Positions 7,178 to 15,171 of a stretch of 64,000 bases of DNA are shown in pieces. Each line of letters opens with the position of its first letter. Within the stretch, counting starts at the first letter, position 1. This DNA comes from Nonomuraea solani (GTDB lineage Bacteria > Actinomycetota > Actinomycetes > Streptosporangiales > Streptosporangiaceae): assembly GCF_900108335.1 (NCBI RefSeq), contig NZ_FNVT01000006.1:372001-436000 (forward strand), written 5' to 3'. A program made the translations under genes and the position numbers. A model generated the notes under the pieces. That model was not told the DNA's origin. It saw only the letters and a program-made list of their open reading frames with translations, and ran no database searches.

Positions 7178-10100
7178 CGAGGCGTCCGCTTTTGTGGCGA
7201 TGGCGTGGGCGCGCCGCCGAGCCGATCGGGCGGCGCCCTCGTTCCCCGTGCTCTGGAGCGCGTGCCCCAGCGTGATCAGTGCTCTGGCCTGGGCGAGCCG
7301 CTGCCCCGTCCGGCGGAAGATCCGCAGCGCCTCCTCGCAGTGCTCCTGGCAGGCGGCCGGATCGCCCAGGCCGAGGTACGCGGCCGCGACGGCGCTGTGC
7401 GTCTTGCCCAGCGCCAAGGGGAATCCGTCGCCCGCCAGGCGGCGGGCACCGTCGGCGTGGGCCAGCGCCTCCGCGTGCAGGCCCCGGGAGCTGGCCAGCT
7501 CCGAGCGCGCCAGCAGCAGATCCACCTGGTTCGGCCGGTGGCCGGTGTGTTCGGTGACGGCCGCGGCGGCGGCGAGATGGTCGTCGGCGTCTCCGGCGGC
7601 CCCACTCCTGATCTTCGCCCGGGCCAGCCCGATCAGCGCGCGCACCTCGGTGTCGTGGTTCTCGACGCTCCTGGCCACGGAGATCGCCTCCGACAGGGCC
7701 TGGAGCGCGGACTCGTGGCGACCGGCGTCGAGATGCACGCCGCCGAGGGATTCCAGCGCCATGGCCTCCACGTACGGGGACCCGATCTCGCGCCCGAGCG
7801 ACAATGACCCGCTGAGCGTGTCGAAGGCGTCCCCGAGCCGGCCCATCTCCCGCTGGACCACTCCGAGGTTGGTGCGGACGACGGCCTCAAGCCGACGCTT
7901 GCCGATCTCGACGGCCGCGTCCAGCGCCTGCCGGTGGCGCTCTTCCGCGTCGCGCAGGCGGCCGAGGTCGAGATAGAGCGCCGCCAGATTGCCGAGGCTG
8001 GACGTCTCGCCCGCGCGGTTGCCGAGCTCGCGGTCGATGGCCAGGGCCCGCCGGAACCGGTTGACGGCCTGCTCGGGCGTCCCGGCCTGCGCGAGGGCCA
8101 CCCCACTGGCCCGCAGCACGGCCGATTCGCCCGCCCGCCAGCCCGCGCGGCGCAGGAAGGGCAGCGCCTGACGGTAGGCGTCGATGGCGGCGTCCAGGTC
8201 GGCGGTCCGCCAGCGTACGTAGCCGATGGACATCAGCATCGCGCCCTGCCCCAGGCCGTCCTGCTCGGCGCGGGCGGCCTTGAGCCCGAGTTCGGCGACG
8301 CGCAGGCACTCGGCGATGGGCCGTTTCCAGGACATGACGTCTCTCAGGGCGTCGGCCAGCCGCCAGGCCATCGGGTGGGGGCCGCGCTCCGCCGCGCGGG
8401 CGATCATCGCGGCGATGGTGTCCCACTCCTGGTCGAGCCAGCTCGACGCGTCGGCCGCGGTGCCGAAGGAGAGGGGCGTCACCTCCGTGACCGGCCCGTC
8501 CGGCGCCGGCCCGACCACGCGCACGTCGACGTGCTCGCCGGCGGCGACGATCGTCCGCAGGTAGAAGTCCAGGTACCGGTCGACGGCGGTCTCGCGCTCG
8601 GCGGGCGAGTCCTCCGCCTCGGTCCGCTCCGCGGCGTACGCGACCAGCAGGTCGTGACAGGTGTAGCGGTCCGGCTCCGCGGTCATCAGGTGGACCCGCG
8701 CCAGGTCCTCCAGCAGTCCGGCCGTGTCGCCCGGCGGGTGGCCGGCCAGCGCCACCGCGCCCGCGACGGTGATGCCGGTGTTCGGCACCAGCCCGGCCAG
8801 CCGGAACAGCCGCCGTGCCGCCGGGGCCAGCGCCTCGTACGATCGGCCGACCGCGCCGCGCACCGCCGTCCGCCGATCGCCCTCGACCTCCAGGTGGGAG
8901 AGCAGGTCGTGATCGCCGAGCTCGGCCACGTACTGGGCGAGCGTCCTGTGCGGGCCGCTCGCCGCCCGGGCGCCGGCCACCCGCAGGGCCAGCGGCAGGC
9001 GCGCGCAGAGCTCGGCCAGGCGGGCGGCGGCGTGCGGTTCGCCGCGGATCCGGTCAGGGCCCATGGTGTCGGCGAGCAGGTCGACGGCCGCGTCCGGGTC
9101 GAGCACGTCCAGCGTGATCCGCCCGGCGGATTCCAGCGCCACCAGGCCGCTCAGCCTGTCGCGGCTGGTGACCAGGATCCGGGATCCGGTTTCCGGCGGT
9201 ATCAGGGAACGGATCTGGTCCGGTTCGGCGGCGTTGTCCAGCACCACGAGAACCCGCTGCCCGGCCAGGATCGACCGGTACAGACCGATCTGGACCTCCA
9301 GTTCCACGGGGATGTCCTCCGCGGGCCGGCCGAGCCCCTGGATCAGGCGCGGTAGCGCCTCGGCCGTGCTCATCGGCTGCGCCTGGTCGAACCCGCGCAG
9401 GTCGAGGAAGAGCTGCCCGTCGGGGAACCGCTCCGCCACGCGGTGCGCCCAGTGGACGGCGAGCGTGGTCTTGCCCACTCCCGCTCCCCCGACCACCAGG
9501 ATGACCCGCGCGGCCGACAGTTCGTCCAGGTGTTTCAGCTCCGCCCGCCTGCCGATCAGCCGGCCCACCGCCGGCGGGAGCTGCCGGGGCACGAGGCGTA
9601 CGGTCTCGCGCTCGGGACGGGCGAGCACCGCGTCGTCGCCCAGGATCGCCGCGCGCAGGCGCTGGAGCTCGGTGCCCGGTTCGACGCCCAGCTCGCTCGC
9701 CAGCAGCGTACGGACCTGGCCGAACATCTCCAGGGCCTCTGCCCGCCTGCCGGACCGGTGGAGTGCCAGGATGAGCTGCCGCCAGACGCCCTCGTTGAGC
9801 GAGTGGGCCTCGGCGAGCGCCCGCAGCTCACCGATCAGCTCCTCGTGCAGGCCCAGCCGCAGACGGACGTCGGTCCAGTCGGACCGGGCCGACAGCGCCA
9901 GCTCCTCCAGCAGCGCGACGCGCGGCGCCACGGAGGAGGTGAGCAGCGCGTCCTCGGCCGGGCGGCCACGCCACAGCGACAGAGCGTCCCGGTAGGCGTC
10001 ACTGGCCGCGTCCAGGTCACCGGCGTCCGCGTGGCCGCGCGCCCTGCTCAGCGTGTCCTCGAAGACGAGCAGGTCGAGCTGGGTGCGCTCAAGGGTCAGG

Positions 10101-10351
10101 AGATAGCCGTGGTCCTGGGTGACGAGGTGCGGGACGACCGTTCGGCGGAGGCGGGTGACGTAGCTGTGGATGTTCGACACCGCGGAGGCGGGCGGCTCCT
10201 CCCACAGGCAGTCGATCAGGCGTTCCAGGGAGACCGGCGTATTGGGGTAGAGCAGGAGGACGCCCAGCACGGACCGCTGCTTCCCCGGGAGACGCGCGGG
10301 CCTGTTGCCGGAGAGAGCCTGAACGGAACCGAGAATGCCGAACACGGTCAC
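7172..10351 (-). CDS. SARP/AfsR-type regulator: winged helix, BTAD, NB-ARC, TPR
   Basis: 1059 residues. An OmpR-like winged helix (about 1-90) is followed by a BTAD domain (95-240), an NB-ARC ATPase with P-loop GGAGVGKTT (288-296) and a VLDNA Walker B near 370, and roughly eight tetratricopeptide repeats from about residue 690 to the end. This is the AfsR/large-SARP architecture, in which ATP binding and TPR sensing control DNA binding, often at secondary-metabolite or membrane-protein genes. Its stop overlaps the end of the GxGD gene by six bases, so the two are convergent; the regulator may govern that locus, but nothing shows it directly. Confidence 0.93.
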   Translation of the reverse strand: MTVFGILGSVQALSGNRPARLPGKQRSVLGVLLLYPNTPVSLERLIDCLWEEPPASAVSNIHSYVTRLRRTVVPHLVTQDHGYLLTLERTQLDLLVFEDTLSRARGHADAGDLDAASDAYRDALSLWRGRPAEDALLTSSVAPRVALLEELALSARSDWTDVRLRLGLHEELIGELRALAEAHSLNEGVWRQLILALHRSGRRAEALEMFGQVRTLLASELGVEPGTELQRLRAAILGDDAVLARPERETVRLVPRQLPPAVGRLIGRRAELKHLDELSAARVILVVGGAGVGKTTLAVHWAHRVAERFPDGQLFLDLRGFDQAQPMSTAEALPRLIQGLGRPAEDIPVELEVQIGLYRSILAGQRVLVVLDNAAEPDQIRSLIPPETGSRILVTSRDRLSGLVALESAGRITLDVLDPDAAVDLLADTMGPDRIRGEPHAAARLAELCARLPLALRVAGARAASGPHRTLAQYVAELGDHDLLSHLEVEGDRRTAVRGAVGRSYEALAPAARRLFRLAGLVPNTGITVAGAVALAGHPPGDTAGLLEDLARVHLMTAEPDRYTCHDLLVAYAAERTEAEDSPAERETAVDRYLDFYLRTIVAAGEHVDVRVVGPAPDGPVTEVTPLSFGTAADASSWLDQEWDTIAAMIARAAERGPHPMAWRLADALRDVMSWKRPIAECLRVAELGLKAARAEQDGLGQGAMLMSIGYVRWRTADLDAAIDAYRQALPFLRRAGWRAGESAVLRASGVALAQAGTPEQAVNRFRRALAIDRELGNRAGETSSLGNLAALYLDLGRLRDAEERHRQALDAAVEIGKRRLEAVVRTNLGVVQREMGRLGDAFDTLSGSLSLGREIGSPYVEAMALESLGGVHLDAGRHESALQALSEAISVARSVENHDTEVRALIGLARAKIRSGAAGDADDHLAAAAAVTEHTGHRPNQVDLLLARSELASSRGLHAEALAHADGARRLAGDGFPLALGKTHSAVAAAYLGLGDPAACQEHCEEALRIFRRTGQRLAQARALITLGHALQSTGNEGAARSARRRAHAIATKADASL

Positions 10352-10434
10352 AGGCGACTCCCGATCGTCACGTTGTCCACCGGGCTACCGGGATGGCCCG
10401 ATTCGGGGTGACTGTAGTACTGACACGCCGTGGA

Positions 10435-10461
10435 GGGGCGGGATCATGAAAATTCCGCCCC
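10435..10461. terminator. Hairpin after the SDR/small-protein operon
   Basis: GGGGCGG (10435-10441) pairs with CCGCCCC (10455-10461) around a 13-base AT-richer loop. It begins 12 bases beyond the stop of the minus-strand gene at 10473 and lies 84 bases upstream of the BTAD regulator start, so it probably ends the former transcript. Confidence 0.5.
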
Positions 10462-10472
10462 GGCCTGGGCGG

Positions 10473-10841
10473 TCAGAGCAGGCGGCGAATGGCGTCGATC
10501 GTCGTCTCCGGTGAGGTGTTGAAGCAGAACCGGATTCCGGGTGTCGGCGCCACCAGAACGTTGATCAGCCGTTCGAACAGCAGGGTGTGCTCAGGGATCA
10601 TGCGTACCCCGCCGCCGATCATGACCAGGCCGAAGGGCCCTTCGGGCAACCGTTCACGGACGGCCTTCTCCGCCTCCTCCGGGTCGGTGCCGATCAGGCA
10701 CGGCACCGTGTCGAGGCCCGCCGCCCGCAGCGCCGCGTCGCCCTGCTCGACCCGCGCGGTGAGCTTCGCCTCGTCGAGGTCGGGAAAGCCGGTGTAGTCG
10801 ATCGCGCTCGGATGCAGCCCGATCGTCAGGATCTTGGTCAT
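10473..10841 (-). CDS. Small conserved-looking protein of unknown function
   Basis: 122 residues from ATG 10841. I preferred this ATG over the GTG at 10847 because AGGAG lies five bases before the ATG but only one before the GTG. The protein has alternating strand/helix pattern with ILTIGLHPSAIDYTGFP at the start and LVMIGGGVRMIPEHTLLFE in the middle, suggesting a small Rossmann-like fold. This resembles proteins of unknown role found beside oxidoreductases in actinomycetes. It starts eight bases after the SDR stop, so the two are co-transcribed and may share a substrate. Confidence 0.72.
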   Translation of the reverse strand: MTKILTIGLHPSAIDYTGFPDLDEAKLTARVEQGDAALRAAGLDTVPCLIGTDPEEAEKAVRERLPEGPFGLVMIGGGVRMIPEHTLLFERLINVLVAPTPGIRFCFNTSPETTIDAIRRLL

Positions 10842-10849
10842 CTTCACTC

Positions 10850-11566
10850 CTACCAGGGGACGGGGCCGTCACTGCCGAAGAAGCCTCCCGTCGGCCCGCC
10901 GGGGTCCAGGGTGGCCAGTCTGATGATCGCGGCGGCTCCCTCCGCGACGGTGTGGACGCCTGTGTGATGGTTCATGTCGGTGGCCGGGTTGCCCGGATCC
11001 GCGGCGTTGACCTGGAAGCCGGGCAGCGCGCGGGCGTACTGGGAGACGATCATATTGAGCGCCGCCTTCGACGAGGCGTAGTCCAGGCTCAGGAAGCCGT
11101 GCTCGGGGCGGGCGGGGTCGCCGGCGTGGGTCAGCGAGGCGAGAGCGCTGGACACCATGACGATGCGGGGCTGCCGCGACCTGCGGAGCAACGGCAGGAA
11201 CGCGTGGGTGACCCGCACCTGCCCGAAGACGTTCACCTCGTACAGCGCCCGCAGCATGTCGGCGTCCATGTCGGCCGGATCGAGCAGCGGGCCGCCGACT
11301 CCCGCGTTGTTGACGAGCACGTCCAGGCGGTCCACGCGTTCTGCGACGGCCTTCACGGCCGCCGCCACGGAGTCGTCGGAGGTCACGTCGAGCTCGACGA
11401 ACTCCACCCCTTCACCGGCCGGCCCGGCGGCGGCTTCGATGCCGCGCCGCCGGTCCCGCGCGGCCAGGAAGACCTGCCATCCCCTGCCGGCCAGGCGGCG
11501 TACGGTCTCCAGCCCCAGCCCCTTGTTCGCTCCGGTGACCAGCGCCACCGTCTTCTCCTGCGTCAT
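10850..11566 (-). CDS. Short-chain dehydrogenase/reductase
   Basis: 238 residues from the ATG at 11566 (GAGG ten bases upstream); the longer frame to 11659 runs through the divergent promoter and lacks family support. Classical SDR motifs are all present: nucleotide-binding TGANKGLG (11-18), NNAG (86-89), catalytic S140, Y163 and K167 in YASSK. The Rossmann enzyme would use NADPH, given the Arg-rich stretch after beta-2, to reduce a carbonyl compound. It is divergent from an XRE regulator (start 11669), a common arrangement in which the regulator controls the reductase. The substrate is not predictable. Confidence 0.92.
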   Translation of the reverse strand: MTQEKTVALVTGANKGLGLETVRRLAGRGWQVFLAARDRRRGIEAAAGPAGEGVEFVELDVTSDDSVAAAVKAVAERVDRLDVLVNNAGVGGPLLDPADMDADMLRALYEVNVFGQVRVTHAFLPLLRRSRQPRIVMVSSALASLTHAGDPARPEHGFLSLDYASSKAALNMIVSQYARALPGFQVNAADPGNPATDMNHHTGVHTVAEGAAAIIRLATLDPGGPTGGFFGSDGPVPW

Positions 11567-11668
11567 GGAAGCGATCCTCGGTGCGAACGCCCGGGTCCTC
11601 CAGGGCCGCCGAGGCATAGGACCTGCGGTACCACCCGGCCGGAGCGACCTACGCGGCATGATTGAACC

Positions 11669-12505
11669 GTGAACCGCGCCGAACTCGCCCGAATACTCCG
11701 CGCCGCCCGCGCCCGTGTACGGCCGCAGGACGTCGGGCTGCCGGCGGGAACGCGTCGCCAGGTGCCGGGCCTACGCCGGGAGGAGCTGGCCATGCTCGCC
11801 GGCCTGAGCGTCGACTACGTGGTCCGGCTGGAGCAGGGCCGCGGACCTCGGCCCTCCAGCCAGGTCATCGCCGCGCTGGCCCAGGCCCTGCGGCTCGGCG
11901 ACGACGACCGCGACCTGCTGTTCCGGCTCGCCGGCCACGAGCCGCCACAGGCCGGGCGCATCTCGATGGTCGTACGGCCGAGCGTGCTCCGGCTGCTGGA
12001 CCGCATGGCGGACCTGCCCGTGCTGGTGCTGTCGGCCAAGGGCGACGTGCTGGCCTGGAACCCCCTCGGGGCCGCGCTGCAGGGCGACATGTCCGCGTGG
12101 CCGCGGCGGCGGCGCAACCTCATCTGGCAGCGCTTTCTCGGCAGCAGCCGCTGCCAGATCGCGGCGGGCCCGGACGAGGACGACGCGGCCGCCCGCGCCT
12201 CGGTCGGCACGCTGCGCGCCGCGCAGGCCCGTTACCCCGGCGACCCTGACCTGATCCGGCTGATCGCGGAGCTGCGTCGTGGCAGCCCGCGCTTCGACGA
12301 GCTGTGGCGGGAGGGGCGCTCCTCCCCCTGGCGGGCCGCGACCAAGAGCGTCAGGCATCCCAGCCTGGGCACGTTCGCGCTGGACTGCGACACCATGCTG
12401 CTCCCGGACGGCCACCAGACCGTCCTCGTCTACTCGGCCGAGCCGGGCTCCCCCGAGGCGACGATGCTCGACATGCTGCGCGTGATCGGGCTGCAGCAGG
12501 TATGA
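11669..12505 (+). CDS. XRE-family regulator with MmyB-like ligand-binding domain
   Basis: 278 residues. An HTH_31/XRE domain occupies about 1-85 (LRREELAMLAGLSVDYVVRLEQGRG), and the remainder matches the MmyB-like PAS-type ligand-binding domain, with the VLVLSAKGDVLAWNPL strand pattern and a C-terminal MLLPDGHQTVLVYSAEPGS segment. Such regulators usually sit divergent from an SDR and control it in response to a small hydrophobic ligand; that is the arrangement here (102-base spacer with SDR). The GTG at 11669 gives the expected N-terminus; no better start exists. Confidence 0.9.
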   Translation: MNRAELARILRAARARVRPQDVGLPAGTRRQVPGLRREELAMLAGLSVDYVVRLEQGRGPRPSSQVIAALAQALRLGDDDRDLLFRLAGHEPPQAGRISMVVRPSVLRLLDRMADLPVLVLSAKGDVLAWNPLGAALQGDMSAWPRRRRNLIWQRFLGSSRCQIAAGPDEDDAAARASVGTLRAAQARYPGDPDLIRLIAELRRGSPRFDELWREGRSSPWRAATKSVRHPSLGTFALDCDTMLLPDGHQTVLVYSAEPGSPEATMLDMLRVIGLQQV

Positions 12506-12692
12506 GTCATCGCCGCGTCCGCTCCGCCTCCGAGACCGGCAAGCCGTGGAGGTGCCCCGACCGCGGCCTGCTCTGAGAGGCGCTCGGGCCGGCCGGAGTC
12601 GTCTGGCGGTTCTGGTCGACGTTCCGGCGGAGGTGATCACCGAGCCGGAGCGTTACTCGACCGACACGAATCGGTGTTGACGCGCCTTCTTT

Positions 12693-12723
12693 GTTAACGG
12701 TTAACTGTCGTACGGTTAACCGT
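12693..12723. promoter_or_regulatory. GntR operator cluster: three GTTAAC motifs
   Basis: GTTAAC occurs at 12693-12698, 12700-12705 and 12715-12720. The last lies in a perfect 12-base palindrome ACGGTTAACCGT (12712-12723). The cluster is 17 bases before the GGGAGG ribosome site of the GntR gene, in an otherwise GC-rich spacer. It is the natural autoregulatory operator for the operon below. Confidence 0.7.
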
Positions 12724-12740
12724 AAACGGGAGGTTCGGGA

Positions 12741-13442
12741 GTGCTCACGTCGAAGACACCCATGCGTGCGCCGGCCCTGGGAGATCAACTCGCCGACGTC
12801 ATGCGGGAACAGATCGTCCGGCGCGCGCTGCGACCCGGGACGCATCTCGTCGAGGACTCCCTGGCCGCGCAGTACGGCGTGAGCCGGGGCCCGGTCCGGG
12901 ACGCGTTGCGGCTGCTGGAGACCCAGGGGCTGGTCGAGTCCCGGCGGCGGGGCTTCTTCGTCGTCGGTCTCACCCAGCGCGACATCGAGGACCTGTACGA
13001 GCTGCGCGAGGCGATCGAGGTGGTCGCCGTGACGCGCGCCATCGAACTGGCGACACCGGAACGGCTTGAGGCCGGGCGCGCGATCGTCCGCGAGATGGTG
13101 GCCGCCGCCGACCGATCCCACGCCCGCGAGTTCGCCCAGGCCGACCTGCGGTTCCACGCCCTGCTGTACGAACTGGGCGGCAACCGCAGGCTGATCGACG
13201 TGTGGAAGGACTGCCGGCCGCTGATCGCCAGCCTGATGCGGCTGACCGTCGAGGAGGACGTCGACCTGCACCCGTCCGCGCACGATCACGGCCGGCTGCT
13301 GGAGCTGATCGCCGCGGGCGAGGCGGACCCGCTCGCCGCCGCGATGCGCGCCCACCTGCGCGGTGCGCGCGACCGGATGGGGCGCGCGGTCCTGGCGATG
13401 ATCGAGGCCGAGGCCGGCTGGACCGAGGAGAGCGCCTCATGA
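12741..13442 (+). CDS. GntR/FadR-family repressor of the rhamnoside operon
   Basis: 233 residues. A GntR winged helix covers about 15-75 (LVEDSLAAQYGVSRGPVRDAL) and an FCD effector domain about 85-215, with the D/H metal-binding pattern (DLRFHALLYE, HDHGRLLELI). The GTG at 12741 has GGGAGG eight bases upstream. It is the first gene of the operon and its stop overlaps the permease start as ATGA. FCD regulators bind sugar acids or other carboxylates, which suits an operon ending in a keto-acid aldolase. It probably binds the GTTAAC cluster immediately upstream. Confidence 0.9.
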   Translation: MLTSKTPMRAPALGDQLADVMREQIVRRALRPGTHLVEDSLAAQYGVSRGPVRDALRLLETQGLVESRRRGFFVVGLTQRDIEDLYELREAIEVVAVTRAIELATPERLEAGRAIVREMVAAADRSHAREFAQADLRFHALLYELGGNRRLIDVWKDCRPLIASLMRLTVEEDVDLHPSAHDHGRLLELIAAGEADPLAAAMRAHLRGARDRMGRAVLAMIEAEAGWTEESAS

Positions 13443-14350
13443 GCGGCGCCACTCGCGAAAAGGTCACCGTCAGGCGTGGTCCGGCGGCGCCGTCGCGCGG
13501 ACTGCTCTGGTTCGCGCTGCCGGCGCTGGCGTTCTACGGTTTCGCCGTCGTGGTGCCCACCCTGCGCGGCGGGGCGCTCGCCTTCACCGACTGGGACGGG
13601 CTCTCCCCCGGCTACAGCTTCGTCGGGTTCGACAACTTCGTCCGGATCTTCTCCTCGGCGAGTTCGCTCGAAGCGCTGACCATGACGTTCGTCTTCGCGC
13701 TCGCGATCACGGTGCTGCAGAACGGCGTCGGGCTGCTGCTCGCGGTCGGCCTGCACACGGGCCTGAAGACGCGCAACGTGCTGCGCGTGCTCTTCTTCGC
13801 CCCGGTCGTGATCACGCCGGTCGTGGTCGCGTACCTGTGGAAGTTCATGCTCACCCCGGACGGCGCCGTCAACAGCGCGCTGGAGGCGGTCGGGCTGGGC
13901 GCACTGCGGCAGAGCTGGCTCGGCGACCCGATGTGGGCGGCGGTGTCGGTGGTCATGATCGTGGTGTGGCAGCACGCCGGGTACTCGATGGTGATCTACC
14001 TGGCGGGCCTGCAGTCGATCCCGCCTGAGCTGATCGAGGCGGCCGCCGTGGACGGCGCGGGCACGTGGCGCCGCTTCTGGTCGGTGACCTGGCCGCTGCT
14101 CGCCACCGCGACGACGATCAACGTGATGCTGACCATCATCGGCGGCTTCAAGATGTTCACCGAGGTGTACGTGCTCACGGGCGGCGGCCCCGGCGGGGCC
14201 ACGGAGACGCTCTCCACGCTGCTCTACAAGTCGGCGTTCCAGTTCGACGAGTTCGGGTACGGCATCGCGCTCGCCCTCGTGCTGGCGGCCGTTGTCGCGG
14301 TGTTCTCGGTCGCGCAGTACCGGCTGTCCAACCGGAAGGCGGCGAGCTGA
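13439..14350 (+). CDS. Carbohydrate ABC transporter permease (MalF/MsmF type)
   Basis: 303 residues from ATG 13439, overlapping the GntR stop. Six transmembrane segments are visible, with the EAA coupling loop EAAAVDGAGTWRRFWSVTWPLL near 200-222, which contacts the ATPase. This is the CUT1 sugar-permease signature. With the second permease and the lipoprotein at 17924 it makes a complete importer except for the ATPase. No ATPase gene is present in the operon, so a shared MsiK-type ATPase encoded elsewhere must power it, as is usual for CUT1 systems in actinomycetes. Confidence 0.94.
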   Translation: MSGATREKVTVRRGPAAPSRGLLWFALPALAFYGFAVVVPTLRGGALAFTDWDGLSPGYSFVGFDNFVRIFSSASSLEALTMTFVFALAITVLQNGVGLLLAVGLHTGLKTRNVLRVLFFAPVVITPVVVAYLWKFMLTPDGAVNSALEAVGLGALRQSWLGDPMWAAVSVVMIVVWQHAGYSMVIYLAGLQSIPPELIEAAAVDGAGTWRRFWSVTWPLLATATTINVMLTIIGGFKMFTEVYVLTGGGPGGATETLSTLLYKSAFQFDEFGYGIALALVLAAVVAVFSVAQYRLSNRKAAS

Positions 14351-15171
14351 TGTTCCGCTACACCAAGGGCGTCCTCGCGCGTGAGGTCGTCATGCTCCTG
14401 GTCGCCCTCGTGTTCGTGCTGCCGATCTACATCCTGGTCAACCTGTCGCTGCGGCCGGCCGGCGACGTCTCCTCGCCGCTGCGGCCGGTGACGGCGCCGA
14501 CGTTCGACAACTACGCCGCCGCCTGGGAGCAGGCGGGCATGGCCGGCGCGCTGCTCAACAGCGCGATCGTGACGACCGTCAGCGTGCTGCTGATCGTGGT
14601 GATCTCCTCGATGGCGGCCTACCCGCTGGCGCGGATCACGTCGGGGCTGTCCTCGACGATCTTCTGGCTGGTGCTCTGCGGGATGCTGATCCCGTTCCAG
14701 GTGGCGCTCATTCCGCTCTACCAGACCATGCGTGACCTCGGGCTGCTCGGCTCGCTGTGGGCGCTGGTGATCCTCTACGCCGGCGCGCAGGTGCCGTTCT
14801 CGATCTTCCTCTACACCGGGTTCCTCCGCACGATCCCGAAGGAGTACGAGGAGGCGGCCTCGATCGACGGCGCGGGCGCGCTGCGTACGTTCCGCAGTGT
14901 CGTCTTCCCGCTGCTGCGCCCGGTCACCGGCACCGTCGTCATCCTGAACGCGATCACCGTGTGGAACGACTTCCTGGTCCCGCTGCTGTACCTGAGCGGG
15001 ACGCCGCGGCAGACGGTGACGGTCGCGCTGTACGCCTTCGTCGGGCAGTACGTGTCGAACTGGCCGATCGTGTTCGCCGGCCTGGTGATCAGCATCCTGC
15101 CGGTGCTGACCGTCTACTTCCTGCTGCAGCGCCGGATCATCAGCGGTTTCGCGGGAGGACTGAAGGGATGA
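14350..15171 (+). CDS. Carbohydrate ABC transporter permease (MalG type)
   Basis: 273 residues. The start codon shares one base with the previous stop (TGATG). Six hydrophobic helices and the EAA loop EEAASIDGAGALRTFRSVVFPLL near 172-194 identify a CUT1 MalG-like subunit that dimerises with the preceding permease in the membrane. The C-terminus (QRRIISGFAGGLKG) is the canonical end of this family. Its stop overlaps the rhamnosidase start as ATGA, so all are translationally coupled. Confidence 0.95.
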   Translation: MFRYTKGVLAREVVMLLVALVFVLPIYILVNLSLRPAGDVSSPLRPVTAPTFDNYAAAWEQAGMAGALLNSAIVTTVSVLLIVVISSMAAYPLARITSGLSSTIFWLVLCGMLIPFQVALIPLYQTMRDLGLLGSLWALVILYAGAQVPFSIFLYTGFLRTIPKEYEEAASIDGAGALRTFRSVVFPLLRPVTGTVVILNAITVWNDFLVPLLYLSGTPRQTVTVALYAFVGQYVSNWPIVFAGLVISILPVLTVYFLLQRRIISGFAGGLKG

